From CAWGYQ01 sp963817395 (GTDB lineage Bacteria > Acidobacteriota > Vicinamibacteria > Vicinamibacterales > CAVPJW01), in assembly GCA_963817395.1 (NCBI GenBank), contig CAWFOC010000003.1, positions 496,001 through 560,000 of the forward strand: a stretch of DNA of 64,000 nt, in the 5' to 3' direction. A model generated the notes under the pieces. It did no database searches. It saw only the letters and a list, made by a program, of their open reading frames with translations, and was not told the origin of the DNA. The stretch's first letter is position 1. Each line of letters begins with the position of its first letter. Positions 25,738-35,046 of the stretch are shown here, piece by piece. The position numbers were made by a program, and so were the translations under genes.

Positions 25738-27486
25738 ATGCACAAAGCAGCGGTCTGGGCGGCGATGCTTGCCGCCATGATGGAGACGGCCGTTCCCGCA
25801 GCGCATGCGCAGCAGCAGGTGGCCGCGCCCGTGACCGATCCGGCCGATCCCAAATATCTGAGCGCCCAGACTCGCAAGATGGGCGGACCGATGCCTGCCG
25901 AGCAGATGGCCCTGGTTTTCGAGCATCTCGATCTCGCGCTGAAGGTCTTCCCGGACCAGCGGCGCATCGAGGGCGTGACGACGCTGACCCTCAGGACGAA
26001 GGCGCCGATCAACACCCTGATCCTGGACCTGTTTCCCAAGTACACCATCTCCGAAATCGACATCGCCGGCACCATGATCGCACCGTCGGCTTACTCCAAT
26101 CCCGAAGGACAGCTCCGCGTCGCGCTCGCCACGCCGTTCGAAACCGGCGCCAGGTTCGAGGCGCGCATTGTTTATGCCGGCACGCCGCCGCTCGCCAAGC
26201 GGCCACCCTGGGAAGGCGGCACCACGTGGATGAAGACTCCCGACGGCAAGTATCCGTGGATCGAGACCTCGCTCTGGGGCGGCGGCTGCGACCTGCTCTA
26301 CCCGTGCCTCGATCATCCAACGCTCAAGCCGGCAACCTCCGACCTCCACTACACCGTGCCCGCGGGGCTGATGGCGCCAGGCAACGGCGCGCTGGTGAGC
26401 AAGATCGACAAGGATGGCTGGACGACGTGGAACTGGCACGCGCGCAGCGTCCACAGCTATGGCTCGGTGCTCAATGTCGGACCGTACAAAGTGATGGAAG
26501 GCGACTACAAGAGCCGCTTCGGCAACACAATCCCGATGCGTTTCTACTACCTTCCGGGCGAGGAACAGCCGGCCGAGGAACTCTTCGCCGAGTTTCCGCA
26601 GGCGCTTGATTTCTTTGAGGCCGTGATCGGGCCCTATCCGTGGCCGGACCAGAAGATGGGGGCGATTCGCGTGCCCTACTCGGGCCTCGAGAACCAGACC
26701 CTCATCGGCTACAGCGACCCCTATCCGAAAACGGCGTTCGGCTGGGACTCGCTGTTGAACCACGAGTTGTCGCACGAGTGGTTCGCCAACCAGGTCTCGG
26801 TCGCCAACTACGACGATCTCTGGATCCACGAGGGCCTCGGCTCCTACGCGCAGCCGCTCATCGCGGAGTATCTGGGCGGCGAGATCGACTACATGGCGCA
26901 GCTCAAGTCACAGCGCGCCGGCATCCGCAACGACCAGCCACTCGTCACCGGAAAGGAGCGATCGGAGAAGGAGGTCTATGCCGAACCCACCGGTCCGCGT
27001 GGCGACATCTATCCGAAAGGGAGTTGGGTGGCCCACACGCTGCGCAAGCTGATCGGAGACGACGACTTCTTCAAGTCGATCCGCATCCTGGTCTACGGCC
27101 GTCCCGATCCGAAGCCCGGCAACTTCACGCCGCAGTTCGGCACGACCGAGGGCTTTCTCAAGATCGTGAACGACGTCACCGGCAAGGACTACAAGTGGTT
27201 CTTCGACGTCTACTTCTATCGCGCCGCGCTGCCCAAGGTGATCGCGACGCGCGACAAGGGCCTGCTGCGGGTGCGCTGGCAGACGCCGGACAACCTGCCG
27301 TTCCCGATGCCGCTCGAGTTGCGCGTTGACGGCAAGGTGGTGACACTCCCGATGACCGACGGCACCGGCCAGGTGCCTGCGCTCGAACGCGCGGCCGTGA
27401 CGATCGATCCGTGGTCGAAAATCCTGATGCAATCCGACGCGATCGACAAGTTCCAGGCGTGGCGCGCTGCGCATCCGCCCAAATAG
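25738..27486 (+). CDS. M1-family exported aminopeptidase
   Basis: A 582-residue protein with a signal peptide ending near AHA-QQQ. The gluzincin zinc site is HELSHEWF near residue 342 and the third ligand Glu is in WIHEGLGSY, 18 residues on. The exopeptidase motif is GLEN in YSGLENQTLIGY instead of the usual GxMEN. An N-terminal beta saddle domain and a C-terminal beta sandwich complete the M1 fold. It removes N-terminal residues from peptides. It sits just after the M28 peptidase, so the two may form a scavenging pair. Confidence 0.93.
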   Translation: MHKAAVWAAMLAAMMETAVPAAHAQQQVAAPVTDPADPKYLSAQTRKMGGPMPAEQMALVFEHLDLALKVFPDQRRIEGVTTLTLRTKAPINTLILDLFPKYTISEIDIAGTMIAPSAYSNPEGQLRVALATPFETGARFEARIVYAGTPPLAKRPPWEGGTTWMKTPDGKYPWIETSLWGGGCDLLYPCLDHPTLKPATSDLHYTVPAGLMAPGNGALVSKIDKDGWTTWNWHARSVHSYGSVLNVGPYKVMEGDYKSRFGNTIPMRFYYLPGEEQPAEELFAEFPQALDFFEAVIGPYPWPDQKMGAIRVPYSGLENQTLIGYSDPYPKTAFGWDSLLNHELSHEWFANQVSVANYDDLWIHEGLGSYAQPLIAEYLGGEIDYMAQLKSQRAGIRNDQPLVTGKERSEKEVYAEPTGPRGDIYPKGSWVAHTLRKLIGDDDFFKSIRILVYGRPDPKPGNFTPQFGTTEGFLKIVNDVTGKDYKWFFDVYFYRAALPKVIATRDKGLLRVRWQTPDNLPFPMPLELRVDGKVVTLPMTDGTGQVPALERAAVTIDPWSKILMQSDAIDKFQAWRAAHPPK

Positions 27487-27621
27487 CGGTGCGCGACCTG
27501 CCGATTCGGCTCACGCGCAATGCGCAAAGAGCCGTCGCGAGGGCGTCACAAGGCACTGGAGTGCTTCTTCAGATAGGTCTGCCGCCCGCTCTCGAATGAC
27601 GTCGCAGCGGCCGTGGGGACG

Positions 27622-30095
27622 CTACTCAGCGCGCAACGCCGTCGCTGGGTCGGTCCGTGCCGCCCGCCACGCCGGGATCATCGTCGCGAGGAGAGTAACG
27701 GCCGACATCAGGGCCGCGACGCCGGCGAGCGTCTCCGGATCGTTTGCGCTGACACCGAAGAGCAGCGCGCTGAGGAATCGCGTGAGCGCCAGCGCGCCGC
27801 CGGCGCCGATCGCCAGAGCGGCGACCGTCAGCAGCAGCTCTGGCCGACGACGAGGCGGAGGATAGCGGTGGGCTGCGCGCCGAGCGCCATGCGGATGCCG
27901 ATTTCTCGCCGGCGCCTCGCAACGTCGTAGCTCAGCACGCCGTAGATGCCGACGGCGCCCAGCAGGAGCGCCATTCCCGCGAACGACATGAGCAGCAGCA
28001 TCGCGAAGCGCCGCTCGGACACGGAGCGTGAGACGGTCGTCTCGAGCGGCTCCACACCAAACACCGCTAGCTGCGCGTCGCGTTCACGGATGACACCGCG
28101 AACTGCTGTGGCGAGCGCGATTGGATCACCGCCGGTTCTGACCAGCAGCACGCCGGCGCCATTGGCCGACGGCGCTTGTGCGAGCGGCAGATAGACCGCG
28201 ATTGGCGCCTCGGCCATCAGCCCATGAATCCGTTCGTTCGCGACGACCCCGACGATCGTTCGTGCGACTCCGTAGAGCTGTATCTGGGCGCCAAGCGGAC
28301 TGCGGCCGGGGAAGAAGCGCTCGGCCGCGGCCCGGTTGATCACTGAGACCGGCGCAGCCGCCGTGGAATCCGCATCCGCGAGCGATCTACCCTCGGCCAG
28401 CTGGAGACCGAGCGTCTGAAAGTACGACGGCGTCACGCGTCGCACGGAGATCTCGGGCCAGGTTCGCGCCTCCTCGCGGCGTCCGACGATGAAGAATGAG
28501 TTGGTGTAGCCGGGATCGAGCGGATGGTTGCCGGCGATGGCTGCCGACGTGACGCCGGGAAGCAGGGCGGCTCGTCCGACGAGCGTCTGTGTAAACGCGT
28601 GTTGTTCCTTGAAATTCGGCCAGACGCGAAAATCGGCCGGATAGCGCGAGCCCGGAAGGTTGTACTCGGCCTTCAGGACACCGCCCGCACGAAAGCCAGT
28701 GTCGACCTGCTGGAGGTTCCAGAAGCTCCGGATCAAAAGCCCGGCGCCCGCGAGCAGCATCACTGCGAACGCGAGTTCGGCCACCACCAGCGCTCCGCGC
28801 AAGTGCGCCCGGCCGGGCCCCGCCGTGCCTCGCGTTCCGCCCTCGTCCTGCAGCGTGCCGTGCAAGTTGATCTGGCGAGTCCAAAGAATGGGAATGAGCC
28901 CGAACATGAGCCCGGCGAGCACCGAGACCACGACCGTGGCTGAGAGGATGGGCAGATCGATCGACACGAGCGGCAGCCGCGGCACGTCGGGGGGTGCGAG
29001 GCGAATCAGCCCGCGGACGCCCACATACGCGAGGGCGACGCCGGCGGCGCCGGCGACCAGCGTCAAGATCAGGCTTTCGACGAGAAACTGCCGAAGGAGT
29101 TGCCCGCGCGTGGCGCCGAGGGCGCGCCGGACGGCGATCTCCTGCGTACGAGCCGCACCACGAGCGAGCAGCAAATTCGCCACGTTGACGCAAGCGGCGA
29201 GCAGCACCAGGCCGACGGCCCCGAGCAGCACATACAGCATCGGCCGTACTCGCCCGAAGACGATGTCGGAAAGCGCTTCGACGTGGACCCCACGGGCGCG
29301 GTTCACCGGGTAGGTGCGCTCGAGATCCGCGGCAAGTGCCGCCATCTCGTCCTGAGCGGCCGCCGTGGTCGTGCCGCGTGTGAGACGTCCGAGCATGAAG
29401 AGCGGGTGCGTCTCTCGCGGAAAGGCCTGGGGATCGGGCTGGAGCGGCACCCATACGTCGACGCCGGTCCGCTCGCCGCGGCCAGCGAAGCCGCGGCCGT
29501 AAGCGGCCGCCGTCAGGATTTGCAGCACGCCAAAATCGGTGGTGTCTGGCATGACGCCGACGACCTCGTAAGGGCGATCGTCGAGACGTATGGTCTGTCC
29601 AACCACATCTGACCGCTGACCGAGTGCGCCACGCCAGAGTGACTCGCTGACCATGGCGACCGACGGCCCATTGGCCCCGTCCTCCTCCGGCGTGAAGCTG
29701 CGACCCGCCAAAGGACTGATCCCGAGCATCGGAAACAGCCCGTGCGAGACGCGCAGGCTGGCGATCTGAACGGGGTCGACGGCCCTCGTCGTGAAGTTGA
29801 CCTCGCTGGCCTGACGCCTGCCAGCGCCTCGAACGTCCGGGCACGCGCCTGGTAATCCAGGAAGTCGGGAATCGATCCCGGCTCCCGCGTGGTGTTGCTG
29901 TTGCGGTCCGTCTCCCAGAGCATCATGAGACGGTCGAGCTCGGCGAACGGAGCCGGCCTGAGGAGGACGCCATTCACCACGCTGAAGATCGCGGTGTTCG
30001 CGCCAATCCCGAGCGCGAGCGTCAGAATCGCGGCTGCCAGCGAAGCCCGGATCCTTGGCCAGAAGACGAACGGCAAGGCGAAGGTCATGTCGCAT
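27622..30095 (-). CDS. MacB-like ADOP permease, frameshifted three times
   Basis: The protein should have about 820 residues and eight membrane helices around two MacB-PCD periplasmic domains, the 'Acidobacterial duplicated orphan permease' design. Visible blocks: N-terminal RHDLRLAVRLLAKDPGF; FxxxxxLTLALGIGANTAIFSVVNGVLL (in another frame, near 29995); LLGAVGLVLLAACVNVANLLLAR; EIAVRRALGATRGQLLRQFL; and a second copy RRREIGIRMALGA. The C terminus, ending ATALRAE at 27622, is in a third frame. Shifts lie near 30030, 29820 and 27840. The last is repaired by one extra G. Its role may be export of a lipid, peptide or drug, with an ATPase encoded elsewhere. It may be intact in the real genome. Confidence 0.88.
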
Positions 30096-30196
30096 GACAT
30101 CGGCTTAGACGGGCGATCGTACCGAAGTGTTGGATCCCGCGCTTTCCAGCGTCGTTGTGCTGACGCTGGCCGTGTCGCGGCGGTTACGTTGGGCGA

Positions 30197-31135
30197 TCAA
30201 GTGTCCAGCAGGTTCCAACCCCAGTACCATTCGGGATTCTTGCGAATGCGCGCTTCGAGAGCAGCGACTTGGGCCGTCAGGACACCAAGAATGACCTCGT
30301 CGCGCCCCGCAGCATCGCCAGGCAACGCCACTGGCGCCCCGATTTCGACGGCCAGTCGCCCGTCAGTCGTGGCCGTACAGTAGAGCGGCAGGAGCGGCGC
30401 CCGCGACAGGCGCGCGAGGCTGACGAGCCCTGTGGCGAAAGGGCGCAGCGTTCCCAGGAAAGGAAGCATGACGTGCTTCCGCTTTATGCGTCCTTCGATC
30501 GCCACACACACAATCGCATTCTGCTCGAGCCACCGGTATAGCTGTCGGCTCGAGCTCAAGCTGAGGTCCTGATCCAGATAGAGGATCTCTCGTACGACTC
30601 GCCGCTCGCAGCCGTCGACGTACGGCAGGATGAGCCGCTCGACGAGACGACTGGCGCCGCGGTTCCCGACGCCCAGGCCCCCGAGATGTGTGCGGGCGTG
30701 GACCTGGCAAACACGGAAGCCGTTGGCATGCAGGATGTGTTTGGCGATCATCCGCTTGCCGTAGCTGCTGCTCTCCCACAGAATCGCGCCGTGCCCCTGC
30801 GCGAGCGCTCGGTCGAGATGCTCGGCGCCTGCTATCCGCCGCTCGATGGGGGGCAGGAATGATCCGTCGTATGCCAAGGAGAACACCTCGTCCCAGAACT
30901 CCCAATAGACTTGCTTCGTGATCCGGGCGACCTGTTGGGCGGTCAGGCGCCCGTCAAAGGCGCGCTGAAGGGCTCGTTCGATGGTTCTGCGCTTTCGTTT
31001 CGAGAGCAGGTATGCCGCGTTCGCAATCGCAGTCACGAGACCCTGATGCCATGTGAGCTGCCGGAGCATCGCCGACGACCTCAGTAGAGCGAAGACGCCC
31101 AAGAGATGCAGATCGAAAGCGTGAACGAGAGGCAT
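30197..31135 (-). CDS. LpxL/HtrB-like lysophospholipid acyltransferase
   Basis: About 312 residues from the ATG at 31135; a second in-frame ATG at 31165 overlaps the divergent gene. The acyl-carrier-dependent acyltransferase pattern is seen as AILWESSSYGKRMIAKHIL near residue 130 (the usual HxxxxD is replaced here by a Ser/Tyr-rich segment), plus VCVAIEGRIKRKHVMLPFLG and FATGLVSLARLSRAPLLPLYC. These last blocks match LpxL-type proteins that acylate lipid A or similar lipids at the inner membrane. The catalytic His of the family is not evident, so activity is uncertain. It is divergent from the GNAT gene by 28 bases at most. Confidence 0.78.
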   Translation of the reverse strand: MPLVHAFDLHLLGVFALLRSSAMLRQLTWHQGLVTAIANAAYLLSKRKRRTIERALQRAFDGRLTAQQVARITKQVYWEFWDEVFSLAYDGSFLPPIERRIAGAEHLDRALAQGHGAILWESSSYGKRMIAKHILHANGFRVCQVHARTHLGGLGVGNRGASRLVERLILPYVDGCERRVVREILYLDQDLSLSSSRQLYRWLEQNAIVCVAIEGRIKRKHVMLPFLGTLRPFATGLVSLARLSRAPLLPLYCTATTDGRLAVEIGAPVALPGDAAGRDEVILGVLTAQVAALEARIRKNPEWYWGWNLLDT

Positions 31136-31163
31136 TGGCCGGGCATTGTAAGATGATTCGGAC

Positions 31164-32267
31164 ATGGTGGTTCCGCGCGTCCTCACCCACCTCGAGGCGA
31201 TCCAGCAACTGGTTCCAGCATGGCGCGAGCTGGTGGCCAACACGCCAACGGCCACAATCTTTCAAACGCCGGAGTGGGCCCTGTACTGGTGGCAGGCGCT
31301 TTCCAGCCACACTTCACCCTTTTGCATCACGCTCACCGATGAGACCGGTCGTCTCGTCGGGCTCGTTCCCCTGTGCATCGACAAGGAATGGGGCGCACAC
31401 GTCGTGCGATTCATGGCGACTCCGTTGAGCGATTGGAACCGAATCCTCGTCAAGCCCTCCTATGAGCTGGCGCTGGGCGAAGCTCTGGCCGACGCGCTGA
31501 ATCAGCACGGCGAGCGTTGGGATGTGCTGCACTTGACGGAATTGTCCGAGCAGGACTCTTGCCTGACACGCGCATGTCAGAGAATGCTCCGCGATCTCGG
31601 TGTCGTGCGCATGAGACCAAGCGTCATGCCGAGCCTGAGCCTGCCGGAGCAATGGTCGGAGTATCTCGGCAGCTTGTCGGCTCACCGCCGGAAACGGTTG
31701 CGAGGCTTCTCGCGGGGGCTGGAGGCGTGTGGCGCCATTTCATTCCACGTCACGACCGAACCGCAGCAGATGTTCGGCGAGATCAAGGCGTTCGTGGAGG
31801 CGCGGAACCGGAATTGGAAGGAGCGGCGGCAGTGGCGGAAGATGGCAGCTGTTCAAAGAAGCGCGAGGTTCGAACACGCGCTCACCGAAGCCTGCGTCAC
31901 TATTGCCGACAGGCGGCAAGTGTGGCTGACGCATCTGGATGTCAACGACAAGCCGGTGGCGTGGGGCCTCGCGTTCTTCGTCAATGGCACGCTGTCGGAG
32001 TACATGACGACCTACGACCTGCGGTTCGCCGCGCACAGTCCCGGGCAGCTCAGGCTCCTGGCGCTCGTCAAGTACGCCATTTCGCGCGGAATCAGGCGAT
32101 TCGACATGGGCCGCGGCGATCAGGCGTACAAGTGCTGGTTCGGTGCAACCGCTCAATCGACCAGGAATGTGCTCATGTATGTGCGACGCCCGCGGATCGC
32201 GGCGTTTGTCGGCCGGCAAATCCTGCGCGAGCGGGTCGGCGCGGTTTACGAGCGAGCGGTCGGTTGA
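31164..32267 (+). CDS. GNAT-fold protein of the FemAB/CelD-BcsL type
   Basis: A 367-residue protein without a signal peptide. The first GNAT-like half has TIFQTPEWALYWWQAL near residue 33. The second half carries LSAHRRKRLRGFSRGLE, then WLTHLDVNDKPVAWGLAFF, and the hallmark RFDMGRGDQAYKCWFG near residue 312. These blocks define the CelD/BcsL-like acetyltransferases linked to exopolysaccharide or lipid synthesis. A TAAGAT box at 31149-31154, nine bases before the ATG, suggests a leaderless transcript. Its ATG shares the CATG at 31163-31166 with the alternative start of the divergent acyltransferase. Confidence 0.88.
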   Translation: MVVPRVLTHLEAIQQLVPAWRELVANTPTATIFQTPEWALYWWQALSSHTSPFCITLTDETGRLVGLVPLCIDKEWGAHVVRFMATPLSDWNRILVKPSYELALGEALADALNQHGERWDVLHLTELSEQDSCLTRACQRMLRDLGVVRMRPSVMPSLSLPEQWSEYLGSLSAHRRKRLRGFSRGLEACGAISFHVTTEPQQMFGEIKAFVEARNRNWKERRQWRKMAAVQRSARFEHALTEACVTIADRRQVWLTHLDVNDKPVAWGLAFFVNGTLSEYMTTYDLRFAAHSPGQLRLLALVKYAISRGIRRFDMGRGDQAYKCWFGATAQSTRNVLMYVRRPRIAAFVGRQILRERVGAVYERAVG

Positions 32268-32610
32268 TGGCCGGTAACATGGCCGGCCGACCCGAAGGCG
32301 AACGTGTTGACTACTGTGCGGCTCGAGGAGGCCCGCGGAGCTGCGCGATGATCGACGCCGCCACGACCTGCGCTGACCCCTCCGCGAAGACGTCCGCTCG
32401 CCCTGGGTGCACGACCTTCGCCTGAAGCGCACCGTGGCCCTGAAGATCCTCTCGGCGTCGTTCAGCGACCCCGAGCCATTCGCACCAGGTGCCTAGGACA
32501 TCCACGGTGTCGCCCTGACTTCGATGAACGCTTTCAAGATTCGCGAATCCATCTGACGTGTGCCGCCGGTCGGGAGGCGTGCTTCCGGTGTAAACTCCTC
32601 TAGCTCAGCC
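32268..32610. other. Intergenic region with a kinase relic
   Basis: No complete gene is present in this 343-base gap. It contains the kinase-like relic at 32407 described separately. A TAAACT box at 32591 is 14 bases before the acyl-CoA synthetase start. Confidence 0.5.
32407..32481 (+). pseudogene. Relic of a Ser/Thr kinase N-lobe
   Basis: Twenty-five codons read VHDLRLKRTVALKIL and on through SASFSDPE. This matches the strand that carries the ATP-binding Lys in Acidobacteria-type kinases (compare MRLGRKVALKIL in the kinase at 9662). No glycine loop precedes it and no catalytic loop follows. It is a fragment left by deletion. Confidence 0.45.
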
Positions 32611-34515
32611 ATGGCCCTCATCACACCGATTATCCAGCGCTGGATTGACGAAGGGCGCCGCGACCCTGACGCGTTGTGGGCGCAAGCGGCAGACGAACTG
32701 AGATGGTTCCGCAGCTGGGATCGTGTCTTCGAGTGGGATCCCCCGACGTTCCGCTGGTTCGTCGGCGGCGAAACGAATCTCGGCTACAACGCCGTCGATC
32801 GTCACGTGATCGACGGGCACAGCGGGCGTGCGGCCCTCATTTACGTCAACGAGCGCGGCGAGCGCGTTGTGCAGACCTACGCGCAGTTGCTGCACCAGGT
32901 GACGCGCATCGCGGCGGCGTTACGCGGACTCGGCATCGGAAAGGGCGACCGGATCACTATTTACATGCCGCCGTGCCCGGAGTCGATCGCACTGATGCTC
33001 GCGACCGTGCGCATCGGCGCGATTCATTCGGTCATATTCGCCGGATTCGGCGCACAGGCACTTGGCGACCGTATTGCGGCTAGCGGATCGCGCGCGGTGT
33101 TCACGACCGACGTCACCTATCGCAAGGGGCAGAACGTTCCGCTGTTGCCAATCGTCGAGCAGTCCTTGCCGGTGGCCGGTGCATCGGTCGAACGTGTGGT
33201 CGTCCTCCATCGTGGCGCTGTGCCGCAGGTCGGATCGCACATGACGTGGGACGACTTCCTGCGTGGTGGCAACGGCCATGACTCGGACCACGCGGTGATG
33301 GAATCGAACGAGCCGGCGTTCATCCTGGCCACCTCGGGCACGACGGCGAAACCGAAGCTCGTGATTCACACGCACGGCGGCTACCAGGTTTACGTGGTCA
33401 CGATGGGAAAATGGTGCTTTGGCTTGAGGCCGACCGACGTGTGGTGGGCGACGTCGGACATCGGCTGGATCGTCGGCCACAGCTACATGGTGTATGCGCC
33501 GCTGCTGATTGGCTGTACGACGATCGCGTTCGAGGGGGCACTCGATTATCCGCACCCAGACACGACCTGGCGTACTGTGGTCGAGGAGTTCGGCGTCACC
33601 GGCATTTTCACGTCACCCACCGCTGTTCGCATGCTCATGCGCTACGGCAACGAGCCGCTGCTCTCCGTCGATCACTCTCGTCTCGAGCGCGTCGTCTGTG
33701 CCGGTGAAGTGCTCAATCCTCCAGCCTGGGACTGGCTGCAGAACACGATTCTCGGCGGCCTGGTGCCGGTGATCGACCATATGTGGCAGACGGAGACGAG
33801 CGGACCAGTGTTCGGTAACCCGTACGGTCTCGGCATGCTGCCGATCAAGCCTGGGTCAGCGGCGATCCCGCTGCCCGGCATCGAGGCGGCGGTCGTCTCG
33901 CTCGACGGCACGCCGTGCGCCACTGGTGAAAAAGGCATCGTGGTCCTGAAGCGCCCGTTTCCAGGGCTCACGGCGGAACTGTGGGGCGAGCCCGAACGGT
34001 ATGGCCGCGATTACTGGCAGCGCATTCCAGGCGTCTATTACAGCGGCGACGCCGCGCACATCGACGAGGACGGATATGTGTGGTTCGGCGGCCGTGCTGA
34101 CGAGATCATCAAGATCGCAGGCCACCGCATCGGCACGATCGAGGTGGAGAGCGCATGCCTGAAGCACGCCGCCGTCGCCGAGTGCGCCGCGGTCGGCCGT
34201 CCCGACGACCTGCGCGGCGAGGTGATTTCGGCGTTCGTGCTGTTGAAGAACGGCCATACACCTTCAGCGGACCTGCGCAAGGCCGTGATCGACACGGTCC
34301 GTCGTGAACTGGGTCCGGTGGCCGTGATCGGAGAGTTGAACTTTGTCGGGATGCTGCCCAAGACGCGAAGCGGCAAGCTGATGCGCCGCGTGCTGAAGGC
34401 GGTGATCCTCGACCGCGATCCCGGCGACATCACGACGATCGAAGATGAAGGCTCTGTCGAGGAAACTCGCCAGGCATGGCTTCAAATGAAGTTGGAAATG
34501 AAGGGCGACAGGTGA
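32611..34515 (+). CDS. Acetyl/propionyl-CoA synthetase-like AMP-forming ligase
   Basis: About 634 residues. The ATG at 32611 is preferred because homology begins at MALITPIIQRWI; the open frame upstream is not conserved. The AMP-binding core has the P-loop TSGTTAKPKLVIHTHGGY near residue 250, DVWWATSDIGWIVGHSY, and YSGDAAHIDEDGYVWFGGRADEIIKIAGHRIGT. The C-terminal catalytic Lys is in LPKTRSGKLMRR. It activates a short-chain acid to the acyl-adenylate and then the CoA thioester. The 28-residue N-terminal helix block is typical of the AcsA/PrpE group. The exact acid cannot be told from sequence. Confidence 0.92.
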   Translation: MALITPIIQRWIDEGRRDPDALWAQAADELRWFRSWDRVFEWDPPTFRWFVGGETNLGYNAVDRHVIDGHSGRAALIYVNERGERVVQTYAQLLHQVTRIAAALRGLGIGKGDRITIYMPPCPESIALMLATVRIGAIHSVIFAGFGAQALGDRIAASGSRAVFTTDVTYRKGQNVPLLPIVEQSLPVAGASVERVVVLHRGAVPQVGSHMTWDDFLRGGNGHDSDHAVMESNEPAFILATSGTTAKPKLVIHTHGGYQVYVVTMGKWCFGLRPTDVWWATSDIGWIVGHSYMVYAPLLIGCTTIAFEGALDYPHPDTTWRTVVEEFGVTGIFTSPTAVRMLMRYGNEPLLSVDHSRLERVVCAGEVLNPPAWDWLQNTILGGLVPVIDHMWQTETSGPVFGNPYGLGMLPIKPGSAAIPLPGIEAAVVSLDGTPCATGEKGIVVLKRPFPGLTAELWGEPERYGRDYWQRIPGVYYSGDAAHIDEDGYVWFGGRADEIIKIAGHRIGTIEVESACLKHAAVAECAAVGRPDDLRGEVISAFVLLKNGHTPSADLRKAVIDTVRRELGPVAVIGELNFVGMLPKTRSGKLMRRVLKAVILDRDPGDITTIEDEGSVEETRQAWLQMKLEMKGDR

Positions 34516-34567
34516 ACAACGTTCAGATCGCAGACCTCATGATGCGTCTCCGTGCTACGCTTCGATC

Positions 34568-34720
34568 GTGCCAGACAGCTCTGCCGTAACCTCTCCGCAT
34601 GAGGGTGACTCTCCCGACGGCTCTTTGATCGTCCGATGCGCTGTGCTGGTCTCCGCCCTCCGCGGGTCGCGTGCCCGCGCCGCGGGCATCGCCTTCCGGG
34701 AGCTGATTCATGACGCTTGA
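34568..34720 (+). CDS. Possible 50-residue ORF before the radical-SAM island
   Basis: GTG at 34568 to TGA at 34718. The product starts VPDSSAVTSPHEGDSPDGSL and ends AAGIAFRELIHDA. It overlaps the first ATG of the SPASM fragment, as coupled small genes do. No ribosome-binding site or homology is recognised, so it could be chance. The rest of the gap between 34516 and 34709 has no other candidate. Confidence 0.2.
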   Translation: MPDSSAVTSPHEGDSPDGSLIVRCAVLVSALRGSRARAAGIAFRELIHDA

Positions 34721-35010
34721 GTTCGCCGGCAACATGTTGTGCTCGGCCGGCGTGAGCTATTTCCACGTCTATCCCAACGGCGACGTGTACCGCTGCCTGG
34801 CCGATTACAACGCCCGCCGGCCGCCGATGTTCAACCTGAAGCGCGACGGCTGGAAGGGTGCCGTCGATCCGACCGTGTGCGATCACGAGCGCTGCTACAA
34901 CGCCTGCGACCTGGATTGGACGACCAAGTGGCAGGTCGATGGCCAGGGCCGTCTGGAGAAGACCTTCGAAGGCCAACGCAAGGACATCGAGAAGGAGGTC
35001 TCGCTGCTTC
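34710..35010 (+). pseudogene. SPASM-like C terminus of a radical SAM protein, core missing
   Basis: The ATG at 34710 is preceded immediately by an in-frame stop (34704). The encoded segment reads FAGNMLCSAGVSYFHVYPNGDVYRC, then CDHERCYNACDLDWTTKW. The Cys spacing and the YPNGDVYRC block are those of a SPASM domain, which holds auxiliary iron-sulfur clusters behind a radical SAM core. The core that should precede it is absent in all frames, so the gene is truncated at its 5' side. After about 35010 the reading passes to another frame and on into the next radical SAM segment. The two could be one long gene in the intact genome. Confidence 0.6.
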
Positions 35011-35046
35011 CTGTGCTCGCAGCGCCTGGAGTCGCCGCAGCGCCGG

